DNA of 34,628 bases from Candidatus Rokuibacteriota bacterium (lineage in GTDB: Bacteria > Methylomirabilota > Methylomirabilia > Rokubacteriales > CSP1-6), in the NCBI GenBank assembly GCA_023249095.1, contig JAHFDK010000034.1, positions 1-34,628 on the forward strand, read 5' to 3'. How positions within the stretch are numbered: the first letter of the stretch is position 1; every line of letters starts with the position of its first letter. The translations under genes were made by a program, and so were the position numbers. Shown here in pieces: positions 1 to 7,713 of this stretch. The notes below the pieces were generated by a model that was not told the origin of the DNA, ran no database searches, and was given only the letters and a program-made list of their open reading frames with translations.

Positions 1-591
1 CGACTGGTCAAATTCCAGGCCTTCTTCCGCACGGCGCTCTTCGCCCCGGTCGTCACGACGCTGGTGGCCGTCGCCGTCATCTGGCTTTACCTTTTCCACC
101 CGCACTACGGACTGCTCAACTACACGCTGGGTCTTATCGGCATCCCCCCCATCGACTGGCTTGGCGATCCACGCTGGGCCATGCCCGCAATCATCGTTTT
201 CGCCGTGTGGAAGAACTTCGGCTACAACATGATTATCCTCCTGGCCGGGTTGCAGAGCATCCCTGAGCAGCTCTACGAGGCGGCGCGCATCGATGGCGCG
301 TCGATGTGGCAGCAGTTCCGTCACGTCACGCTGCCGATGCTCGCCCCCATCGTCACGATGGTGAACATCCTCACCATCGCCGGCTACTTCCAGCTCTTCG
401 CCGAACCCTACGTGATGACGCAGGGGGGGCCGCTGCAGAGCACGGTGAGCGTGCTCTACTTCATGTACGAGGAAGGCTTCAAGTGGTGGAATCTCGGCTC
501 GGCCTCCGCCGTCGCCTTCGTGCTGTTTCTGTTCATCTTCTGCGTGACGGCCGTGCAACTGCGGCTCGCGCGATGGCAGTCTGCCGCGTGA
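1..591 (+). CDS. ABC sugar transporter permease, MalF/UgpA type (5' partial)
   Basis: Inner-membrane permease of a carbohydrate ABC importer. The frame is open from base 1, so the N-terminus lies outside the window; 196 C-terminal residues are visible. They contain several hydrophobic segments and the cytoplasmic EAA loop (EAARIDGAS, about residues 93-101), which docks on the ATPase, followed by the usual LPML helix. The sequence EPYVMTQGGP near residue 140 is typical of the MalF-like half of sugar permease pairs. Its TGA overlaps the next permease ATG by one base, which implies co-translation. The substrate-binding protein and ATPase are not in the window. The downstream glycosidases suggest a glucoside or oligosaccharide substrate, but that is inference. 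Confidence 0.93.
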   Translation, partial: RLVKFQAFFRTALFAPVVTTLVAVAVIWLYLFHPHYGLLNYTLGLIGIPPIDWLGDPRWAMPAIIVFAVWKNFGYNMIILLAGLQSIPEQLYEAARIDGASMWQQFRHVTLPMLAPIVTMVNILTIAGYFQLFAEPYVMTQGGPLQSTVSVLYFMYEEGFKWWNLGSASAVAFVLFLFIFCVTAVQLRLARWQSAA

Positions 592-1409
592 TGCCCGGTC
601 TGGCGGGACTGCTCGTGAACGGGCTCTTGCTCGGTGGCGCCACGATCACGCTCTTGCCGCTCGTGTGGATGGTCTCGGTGTCGTTGATGTCGCCCGGTGA
701 GGCCAGCGCGTTCCCGCCTCCGCTGCTGCCGGGCCGGGTGACGTTCGCGAACTACCGGGAGCTCTTCGCGCATGCGGGCATGGGGCGCTACCTGGTCAAC
801 AGTGTCGTGCTCACGATCGTGGTGACGCTCGTGTCGTTGCTGTTCAACGTCGCGGCCGGCTACGCCTTCGCCAAGCTCCACTTCGCTGGTCGGGACCGGA
901 TCTTCAAGGTGCTCCTCGGGGCGCTCGTGATCCCCTCGCAAGTCGCCATGGTGCCGCTCTTCTTGCTGCTCAAGCATCTCGGACTCGTGAACACGTATGG
1001 CGGCGTGATTGTCCCGGCCATGGCCGGTATCTTCGGCATCTTCGTGGTGCGCCAGTACGCGCTGTCCATTCCGGACGACCTGCTCGAGGCGGCGCGCATC
1101 GATGGCGCGAACGAGTTCCGTATCTTCCGCTCGGTGATCGTGCCGGTGCTGAAGCCCATCGTCGTGACGCTCGCGGTGTTCACGTCGCTCGGCACCTGGA
1201 ATGACTTCATGTGGCCGCTCATCGTGCTCAACGATAGCGAGCTCTACACGTTGCCGGTCGCGCTCGCCAGCCTGTCGCGCGAGCACGTTCAGGACAACGA
1301 GTTGATGATGGCGGGTTCCGTCCTGACGACACTTCCCGTGCTGCTCGTGTTCCTGGTGCTCCAGCGATACTACATCGAGGGCCTCACGCTCGGGAGCGTG
1401 AAGGGATGA
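591..1409 (+). CDS. ABC sugar transporter permease, MalG/UgpE type
   Basis: Second permease of the same importer, 272 residues from the ATG at 591. The size fits MalG-type subunits (about 270-280). An N-terminal transmembrane segment is followed by FANYRELF, a typical periplasmic segment of this family, then the multi-helix permease core and the EAA loop EAARIDGANEF. The last residues (YYIEGLTLGSVKG) are the classic MalG-family tail. The start is uncertain: an in-frame ATG at 573 would add six residues and neither has a strong Shine-Dalgarno site. I chose 591 because it forms a TGATG junction with the upstream stop. Its own stop overlaps the next gene as ATGA at 1406-1409. Confidence 0.92.
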   Translation: MPGLAGLLVNGLLLGGATITLLPLVWMVSVSLMSPGEASAFPPPLLPGRVTFANYRELFAHAGMGRYLVNSVVLTIVVTLVSLLFNVAAGYAFAKLHFAGRDRIFKVLLGALVIPSQVAMVPLFLLLKHLGLVNTYGGVIVPAMAGIFGIFVVRQYALSIPDDLLEAARIDGANEFRIFRSVIVPVLKPIVVTLAVFTSLGTWNDFMWPLIVLNDSELYTLPVALASLSREHVQDNELMMAGSVLTTLPVLLVFLVLQRYYIEGLTLGSVKG

Positions 1410-4400
1410 CGCGGGACGCCGCGGCAGCACGCCCACCGCGCCGCGCCACGCGCCACGTCCTGGCGGCGCTCGGCCTCGCGCTCGCCGCGTGGGGGACACC
1501 ACGCCCAGCGCACCCGTCCGCCTTGCGGGTTCTCGATGGCTTCGAGGATATGTCGCCGTGGAAAGCCGTGGCGTCCGACGGCGTGCAGGCCGCGGTGCAT
1601 CCGACGGACGGTGTGCGGGGGCGCGGTCTGCGCCTCGACTTCGACCTGGGCGGGACTGCGGGGTATGCGCTCGCGCGGCGCGCGCTGCCGCTCGACGTGC
1701 CGTCACACTACGAGATCACGTTCTATCTGCGCGCCGACGCGCCCGCCAACAATTTCCAGGTCAAGCTGGTGGACGCGAGCGGTGAGAACGTCTGGTGGGT
1801 CCACCGGCGTGATTTCGAGTTTCCGCGCGAGTGGCAACTCGTCAGGATCAAGAAGCGCCACATCGAATTCGCGTGGGGACCCAGCAAGGAACGCACGCTG
1901 CGCCATGCCGCCGCCATCGAGTTCGTGGTGGCGGCCGGGCGCGGTGGCGGCCGCGGCTCGGTGTATGTGAGCCAACTCGCTCTGCGCGAGCTGGCCGACG
2001 AGCCAGCCGTTCCGCCGCCCGTCGTGCAGGCTTCGTCCTGGTCGTCTGGCGCCGGCCCGTCTCTGGCAATCGACGGCTCCGTCGCGACCGCCTGGAAGAG
2101 CGACCCCGCCGCAGGCCCCGCTCAGGCATTCACCATCGACTTCCATCGGCCGCGCGAGTTCGGGGGTCTGGCCGTGCGCTGGCTCACCCGCGCGCATGCC
2201 TCCCGGTACGACGTTCAGTTCTCCGAAGACGGCGTGTGCTGGCGAACCGTACGCAGGGTGGTCGACGGCCGCGGCGGCCCCGACGCCCTGCTCCTGCCCG
2301 AAGCGGAGACGCGGTTCCTGCGCCTCGCCCTCCACGACGGCCCCGCGCGTGCGTATGGCCTGGCCGAGCTGGAGATCAAGGACCTTGCATTCGGCGCCTC
2401 ACCGAACGCTTTCTTTCAGGCCGTGGCTCGCGAGTCCCCGCGCGGCACGTACCCGCGCGGCGTGTCCGGCGAGCAGACGGCCTGGACCCTCGTCGGCATC
2501 GACGGCGGCGACGAGAGCGGTCTGCTGTCCGAGGACGGTGCGCTCGAGGTCTCGAAGGGCGGGTTCTCAATCGAGCCGTTCGTCGTGGCCGATTCGCGCG
2601 TCGTCAGCTGGGCCGACGTCAAGGTAGGTCAATTCCTGGTCGATCGATATCTGCCGATTCCTGGGGTGACGTGGCGCCAGGCCCGGTGGGAATTGCGCGT
2701 GTCGGCCTTCGCGTCGGGCTCACGCGGTGACTCCCGACTGGTCGCGCGCTACGAGGTCCGGAATCTGACCGGCCAGCCCCTGCCAGTCCACCTCGTACTG
2801 GCCATGCGTCCGTTCCAGGTCAACCCCCCAGCCCAGTTCCTCAACATGGTCGGTGGCGCCAGCGCCATCCGCCACATCGAATGGGACGGCACGACGCTCT
2901 CGGTCAACTCCGATCGCAAGGTCTTCCCGTTGCGCGTGCCGGACCGCGTCGGGGCCTTCCCGTTCGATGCTGGTCCGATTCCGCGCCTGCTCAGCGCCCC
3001 CGACTGGGCTGGCCCGGCCGAGGTTCATGACGAGTTCGGTTACGCCTCGGCCGCGCTCGGCTATCACTTGACGCTGGCGCCACACGCCAGCACGACCGTG
3101 GGCGTCGTCGTGCCGCTGTCGGGGCCGCGGGTCCGTCCGGATCTCAAGGGAGAGGCGCCGACGACGTGGATGAACCGCGAGCAAGCCGCCGTCGTCGCGG
3201 CATGGCGCGAGCGCCTGCATCGCGTCTCCATCGATGTGCCCGCGCCGGGCCGGCCGTTGATCGCCGCGCTCCGCACCTCGTTGGCGCACGTACTCATCAC
3301 GCGCGACGGTGCGGTGCTACGGCCGGGGACGAGATCCTACGCACGCTCGTGGATCCGTGACGGTGCGATGATCGCGGAGTCGCTGCTCCGAGTCGGCCAC
3401 GCCGGCGTCGCGGCCGACTACCTGCGCTGGTACGCGCGGCACCAGTTCGCCAACGGCAAGGTTCCCTGCTGCGTCGACGAGCGCGGGGCCGATCCCGTAC
3501 CCGAACACGACAGCGCCGGTGAGCTGATCTTCCTCGTCGCCGAGGTGTATCGCTACACGAACGATCGTCGGCTGCTCGAGGAGATGTGGCCGCACGTCGA
3601 GGCCGCCGCCCGGTATCTCGAGTCTCTGCGGCAATCCGAGCGCACCGACGCCAATCTGGCCTCCGCGACCCGCGCATTCTACGGGCTGCTTCCTGCGTCG
3701 ATCAGTCACGAGGGCTATTCGGCCAAGCCGATGCACTCGTACTGGGACGACTTTTGGGCGCTGAAGGGCTATAACGGCGCCATCGCGATCGCGACTGCGC
3801 TGCGCCACCGCGATGCCGCGAGCCGGCTCGAGATGCAGCGCGAGGAATTTCGCCTCGATCTCGCCGCATCGCTGCGTCATGCCACCGCCGCCCACGGGAT
3901 CGCGTACCTTCCCGGCTCCGCGGAGCTCGGCGATTTCGACCCCACGTCGTCGACCATCGCGATCGCGCCAGCCGGGGAGCTTCACCGTCTCCCTGCCGAC
4001 CTGATCCTCGCGACGTATGAACGGTACTGGCGTGAATTCGTCGACCGGCGGGACGGCCGCGCCGCGTGGGAGGACTACACGCCATACGAGATCCGGACGG
4101 TGGGCACCTTTGTCCGCCTGGGCTGGCGCGACCGGGCGCACGAGCTCCTCGCGTTCTTCCTGGCTGGCCGTCGTCCCCCGGCATGGAACCAGTGGCCCGA
4201 GGTGGTCGGCCGCGATCCAAAGCAGCCGCGCTTCGTGGGCGACCTGCCGCACGGCTGGGTCGGCTCGGATTTCATCCGCGCGGTGCTGGATCTCTTCGCT
4301 TACGAACGAGAGGGCGACCACGCGCTCGTGCTCGCCGGTGGCGTGCCAGCGGAATGGCTCGGGGGATCCGGCGTCACGGTGAAGGACTTGCGCACGCCAT

Positions 4401-4621
4401 ATGGGCTCTTGAGGTATTCACTCAAGCAAGAAGGCGGAAGCGTCATCCTCCACGTGGCCGGCGGATCGCGTGTGCCGCCCGGCGGTTTGGCGTTCGTCTG
4501 GCCTGGCAAGCATCCGCCACCACCCGACGCCCGCGTCAATGGCAAGGCGGCGCAGTGGCACGGCTCGGAACTGCGTTTTCACGAGCTGCCGGCGAAAGTG
4601 GTCGTCCATGGAAACCCCTGA
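1406..4621 (+). CDS. secreted discoidin-domain / six-hairpin glycosidase-like protein
   Basis: A 1071-residue exported protein, probably a carbohydrate-active enzyme. An Arg-rich start and the hydrophobic run VLAALGLALAAW (residues 18-29) form a signal peptide. Residues about 40-195 look like a beta-sandwich carbohydrate-binding module (FQVKLVDASGENVWW). Residues about 205-328 are an F5/8 type C (discoidin) domain, with SLAIDGSVATAWKSD near 219 and RFLRLALHDG near 303. Residues about 335-600 are a beta-rich linker domain. Residues about 610-970 resemble an (alpha/alpha)6 six-hairpin glycosidase, with RSYARSWIRDGAMIAESLLR near 643, VPEHDSAGELIFL near 698 and GDLPHGWVGSDFIRA near 945. Acidic residues in those motifs are catalytic candidates. 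Substrate and reaction are unknown; the neighbours favour a glucan or glucoside. The ATGA overlap with the permease gene shows it belongs to that operon. Confidence 0.85.
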   Translation: MTRDAAAARPPRRATRHVLAALGLALAAWGTPRPAHPSALRVLDGFEDMSPWKAVASDGVQAAVHPTDGVRGRGLRLDFDLGGTAGYALARRALPLDVPSHYEITFYLRADAPANNFQVKLVDASGENVWWVHRRDFEFPREWQLVRIKKRHIEFAWGPSKERTLRHAAAIEFVVAAGRGGGRGSVYVSQLALRELADEPAVPPPVVQASSWSSGAGPSLAIDGSVATAWKSDPAAGPAQAFTIDFHRPREFGGLAVRWLTRAHASRYDVQFSEDGVCWRTVRRVVDGRGGPDALLLPEAETRFLRLALHDGPARAYGLAELEIKDLAFGASPNAFFQAVARESPRGTYPRGVSGEQTAWTLVGIDGGDESGLLSEDGALEVSKGGFSIEPFVVADSRVVSWADVKVGQFLVDRYLPIPGVTWRQARWELRVSAFASGSRGDSRLVARYEVRNLTGQPLPVHLVLAMRPFQVNPPAQFLNMVGGASAIRHIEWDGTTLSVNSDRKVFPLRVPDRVGAFPFDAGPIPRLLSAPDWAGPAEVHDEFGYASAALGYHLTLAPHASTTVGVVVPLSGPRVRPDLKGEAPTTWMNREQAAVVAAWRERLHRVSIDVPAPGRPLIAALRTSLAHVLITRDGAVLRPGTRSYARSWIRDGAMIAESLLRVGHAGVAADYLRWYARHQFANGKVPCCVDERGADPVPEHDSAGELIFLVAEVYRYTNDRRLLEEMWPHVEAAARYLESLRQSERTDANLASATRAFYGLLPASISHEGYSAKPMHSYWDDFWALKGYNGAIAIATALRHRDAASRLEMQREEFRLDLAASLRHATAAHGIAYLPGSAELGDFDPTSSTIAIAPAGELHRLPADLILATYERYWREFVDRRDGRAAWEDYTPYEIRTVGTFVRLGWRDRAHELLAFFLAGRRPPAWNQWPEVVGRDPKQPRFVGDLPHGWVGSDFIRAVLDLFAYEREGDHALVLAGGVPAEWLGGSGVTVKDLRTPYGLLRYSLKQEGGSVILHVAGGSRVPPGGLAFVWPGKHPPPPDARVNGKAAQWHGSELRFHELPAKVVVHGNP

Positions 4622-4637
4622 GCATGGTCGGACCCGA

Positions 4638-6002
4638 ATGATCGAGTTTCCCCAGCACTTCCTCTGGGGCACCGCGACGTCGGCCTATCAGATCGAAGGT
4701 TCGCCTCTTGCCGACGGAGCCGGTGTCAGTATCTGGCACCGCTTCACGCACACGCCGAACCTGGTGCACGACGGGGCCACCGGTGATGTCGCCTGCGACC
4801 ACTACCGGCGGTTCCTCGACGACGTCGCATTGATGCGGAGTTTCGGAACGAACGCCTATCGTTTCAGCACGTCCTGGAGCCGGGTCATGCCTCTGGGGCG
4901 AAACGCGGTGAACCCGGCGGGCCTCGACTTTTATGACCGGCTCGTCGATGCGCTGCTCGCCAACGGCATCGAGCCCATGGTGACGCTGTATCACTGGGAT
5001 CTTCCGGCCGCCCTGGACGACCTGGGCGGCTGGCTCAATCCTGAGATCGCGAAGTGGTTCGCCGAGTACGCGGCGGTCGTGTTCAGGAAGCTGGACGGCC
5101 GGGTGAAGATGTGGGCGACGCTGAACGAGCCGTGGGTCGTCACCGACGGCGGCTATTTGCACGGGACGCTCGCCCCCGGCCACCGGAACCGCTTCGAGGC
5201 GCCGATCGCCACGCACCACTTGCTGCGTGCGCACGCGGAGGCGGTGAAGACGTATCGCGCCGAGGGACGTCACCGCATCGGCATCGTCGTGAATCTCGAG
5301 CCGAAATACCCCGCGTCGCATGATCCGGCGGATCGGGCCTCGGCGTTGCGCGCCGATGCCTACATGAACCGCCAGTATCTTGACCCCATCTTCCTCGGCC
5401 GTTATCCGGAGGAACTGGGCCAGATGTTCGGCGAGGCGTGGCCACAATGGCCGGCCGACGACTTCGCGCTCATCCAGCAGCCCATCGACTTCCTCGGCGT
5501 CAACTACTACACGCGCAGCGTCACGCGCTTCGATCCCCACGCCTGGCTCTTGCAGGCGTCGCCGGTGCCCCAGAAGCGCGGGACCTATACCGAGACGGGC
5601 TGGGAGGTGTTCGCGCCAGCGTTGACCGATACCCTCGTCTGGGTCAAGGGCCGTTACGGCAATCCGCCAATCTATGTCACCGAGAACGGCGCTGCGTTCT
5701 TCGATCCGCCGGCGGTCGAGGGCAACCGTCTCGCCGACCCCCTGCGCGTCGACTATCTGCGCAAGCACATCAAGGCCGTCCACGCCGCGATCGAACACGG
5801 TGTCGATGTGCGCGGATATTTCGTGTGGTCGCTACTCGACAATTTCGAGTGGCGCCTCGGCTATTCCAAGCGCTTCGGGATCGTGCACGTCGACTTCGAT
5901 ACCCAGAAGCGCACGCCCAAGGACAGCGCACTGTTCTACGCCGAGGTCATCGCCTCGAAGGGGCACGTGTTGAACAACCCCGCTTCGCCGGCGCCGCTCT
6001 GA
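4638..6002 (+). CDS. GH1 family beta-glucosidase
   Basis: Hydrolyses beta-glucosidic bonds of cellobiose-type oligosaccharides by the retaining mechanism of family GH1. From the ATG at 4638 it is 454 residues, the usual GH1 length, and begins with the family start FPQHFLWGTATSAYQIEG. The acid/base glutamate is in TLNEPWV (E164) and the nucleophile in YVTENGAAF (E349). The late motifs YFVWSLLDNFEW and RFGIVHVDF are also present. There is no signal peptide, so it should act in the cytoplasm on sugars brought in by the upstream importer. It lies 16 bases after the preceding stop; an in-frame ATG at 4608 would add ten residues and overlap that gene, but family alignment favours 4638. Confidence 0.95.
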   Translation: MIEFPQHFLWGTATSAYQIEGSPLADGAGVSIWHRFTHTPNLVHDGATGDVACDHYRRFLDDVALMRSFGTNAYRFSTSWSRVMPLGRNAVNPAGLDFYDRLVDALLANGIEPMVTLYHWDLPAALDDLGGWLNPEIAKWFAEYAAVVFRKLDGRVKMWATLNEPWVVTDGGYLHGTLAPGHRNRFEAPIATHHLLRAHAEAVKTYRAEGRHRIGIVVNLEPKYPASHDPADRASALRADAYMNRQYLDPIFLGRYPEELGQMFGEAWPQWPADDFALIQQPIDFLGVNYYTRSVTRFDPHAWLLQASPVPQKRGTYTETGWEVFAPALTDTLVWVKGRYGNPPIYVTENGAAFFDPPAVEGNRLADPLRVDYLRKHIKAVHAAIEHGVDVRGYFVWSLLDNFEWRLGYSKRFGIVHVDFDTQKRTPKDSALFYAEVIASKGHVLNNPASPAPL

Positions 6003-6039
6003 GCCGCCCGCCAGCGGCAGTCGACCGGGCCGCCGCGGC

Positions 6040-6068
6040 TTGACGTCCTTGATCGGCGTGGGTACTTT
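6040..6068 (+). promoter_or_regulatory. sigma70-type promoter candidate for opgGH
   Basis: TTGACG at 6040-6045 and TACTTT at 6063-6068 are separated by exactly 17 bases. The -35 box matches the consensus at five of six positions, the -10 at three. It lies in the 163-base gap between the beta-glucosidase stop and the first possible opgG start and would give a leader of about 130 bases. This suggests opgGH can be transcribed independently of the importer operon. Confidence 0.5.
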
Positions 6069-6192
6069 GACATCTGTCCTCCCTCGTTGTGGGTCGTGGC
6101 GGCGCGGTCAGCGCTCGGGCATTGTATTCGATCGGCGATGACGAGATGAAGGGGAGTGGTTCGCCTTGTATTCCAGCGGGGTATCAGCGACA

Positions 6193-6197
6193 AGGAG
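6193..6197 (+). promoter_or_regulatory. ribosome binding site deciding the opgG start
   Basis: AGGAG ends seven bases before the TTG at 6205, which opens directly into a clean signal peptide. A second purine-rich site (GGGGAG near 6151) would serve an in-frame TTG at 6166 and add 13 residues before the signal peptide. The 6205 start is preferred for spacing and for the shape of the signal peptide. Confidence 0.5.
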
Positions 6198-6204
6198 TCG
6201 GCTG

Positions 6205-7713
6205 TTGCTGAAGCGGATCTCGCTCGCCTTGCTGGCGACGCTCGTGCTGATCACCACCGATGCGCGGGCCTTCAGCTTCGACGACGTCGCCGCCCGGGCG
6301 GCGAAACTCGCCTCCTCGACCTATCAGAAGCCGAGCGCGACCCTTCCCAAGAGCATCAAAGCGCTGAACTACGATCAGTATCGCGATATTCGATTCCGGC
6401 CCGATCGCGCGCTGTGGCGGAACACGAAGCTCCCCTTCGAGATCATGTTCTTCCATCCCGGCTGGTTCTACGAGGATCCAGTCGCGATCCGCGAGGTCGA
6501 CGCCGAGGGGGAGCGAGACATCCGCTTCGATCCCGACGCGTTCGACTACGGCAGGAACAAGATCGACCGCGAGGAGCTGCGTGGGCTGGGCTTCGCCGGC
6601 TTTCGCGTCCACTTTCCGATCAACACCCCGACATACAAGGACGAAGTGCTCGTGTTCCTCGGCGCCAGCTACTTCCGGGGGCTTGGGCGGGGGCAGCGGT
6701 TCGGGCTCTCGGCGCGCGCGCTCGCCGTCGACACCGGGGAAAACACCGGTGAGGAGTTTCCACGGTTCGTGGAGTTCTGGATCGAACGCCCGCAGGCGAC
6801 CGCGAAGGAGGTCACCATCTACGCGCTTCTCGATTCGCCGCGCGCGGCGGGCGCGTACCGGTTCGTCCTCAAGCCCGGTCTCACGACGGTGCTCGACGTG
6901 GACGCCAGGCTATTTCTTCGGAAGAACGTTGCCAGGCTCGGCCTGGCTCCGCTGACAAGCATGTTCTTTTTTGGCGCAAACCAGCGGTCTGCGCGCGAGG
7001 ACTATCGCCCGCGGGTCCACGATTCCGATGGCCTGTCGATCCAGGCCACTGCGAAGGACTGGATCTGGCGTCCGCTTGTCAATCCCAAACGCCTGCTGGT
7101 AACCTCGTTTGCGCTAACAAACCCGCGGGGCTTCGGCCTGATGCAGCGGGGGCGGGCGTTCGGCGACTACGAGGACCTGGAGGCGCGCTACGACCTGCGA
7201 CCCTCCGCATGGATCGAGCTGAAGGGACCGTGGGGTCCCGGCCGGGTGGAGTTGGTGCAGATTCCGGTGCCCGACGAGACCAACGACAACATCGTAGCAT
7301 ACTGGGTCCCCGATTGGCAGCCGAGGCCGAAGGAGGTCTTGCCGTACTCGTATCGCGTGCTGTGGCAGAAGGACCGGGAGATCCGGCCGCCGATCGGGTG
7401 GGTGCGCGAAACGCGGCGCGGCCGCGGCTATGTGAAGGCGGTGGACGGAAGCATCGAGCTCCACGTCGATTTCGAGGGCCCCACGCTGAGCCGGATGCCG
7501 ATTGGCACGGTCGCGGACGTCACGCTGTGGATCGACCCCAACGGTGAAGTCCTGGAACGACGGATGATGCGCAACGAGGTCACGGGAGGCTGGCGCTTCG
7601 TCGTGAGGTTTCGCCGGATCGACGGCGCCAAACCGGTGGAGCTCCGGGCGCACCTGAACAACAGCAAGGAGGTCTTGTCGGAGACGTGGAGCTACATCCT
7701 GCCGCCCGAATAG
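6205..7713 (+). CDS. opgG: periplasmic glucan biosynthesis protein OpgG (MdoG)
   Basis: Periplasmic protein needed to make osmoregulated periplasmic glucans, acting on the beta-glucan backbone made by OpgH. From the TTG at 6205 it has 502 residues, close to E. coli OpgG. The signal peptide is MLKRISLALLATLVLITTDARA with cleavage before FSFDDV, the usual start of the mature protein. Family signatures include LNYDQYRDIRFRPDRALW, PFEIMFFHPGWFY and LGASYFRGLGRGQRFGLSARA. The later SMFFFGANQR and RPRVHDSDGL are core OpgG/OpgD motifs, and the C-terminal Ig-like domain is intact. OpgD is a paralogous alternative, but the adjacency to opgH favours OpgG. It is the first gene of an opgG-opgH unit and its stop lies inside the opgH start region. 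Confidence 0.95.
   Translation: MLKRISLALLATLVLITTDARAFSFDDVAARAAKLASSTYQKPSATLPKSIKALNYDQYRDIRFRPDRALWRNTKLPFEIMFFHPGWFYEDPVAIREVDAEGERDIRFDPDAFDYGRNKIDREELRGLGFAGFRVHFPINTPTYKDEVLVFLGASYFRGLGRGQRFGLSARALAVDTGENTGEEFPRFVEFWIERPQATAKEVTIYALLDSPRAAGAYRFVLKPGLTTVLDVDARLFLRKNVARLGLAPLTSMFFFGANQRSAREDYRPRVHDSDGLSIQATAKDWIWRPLVNPKRLLVTSFALTNPRGFGLMQRGRAFGDYEDLEARYDLRPSAWIELKGPWGPGRVELVQIPVPDETNDNIVAYWVPDWQPRPKEVLPYSYRVLWQKDREIRPPIGWVRETRRGRGYVKAVDGSIELHVDFEGPTLSRMPIGTVADVTLWIDPNGEVLERRMMRNEVTGGWRFVVRFRRIDGAKPVELRAHLNNSKEVLSETWSYILPPE

Noticed and set aside
456-1706. Minus-strand frame opposite the ABC permeases and glycosidase start
   Set aside because: Product is Arg/His/Glu-rich shadow sequence; the plus strand encodes clear permeases.
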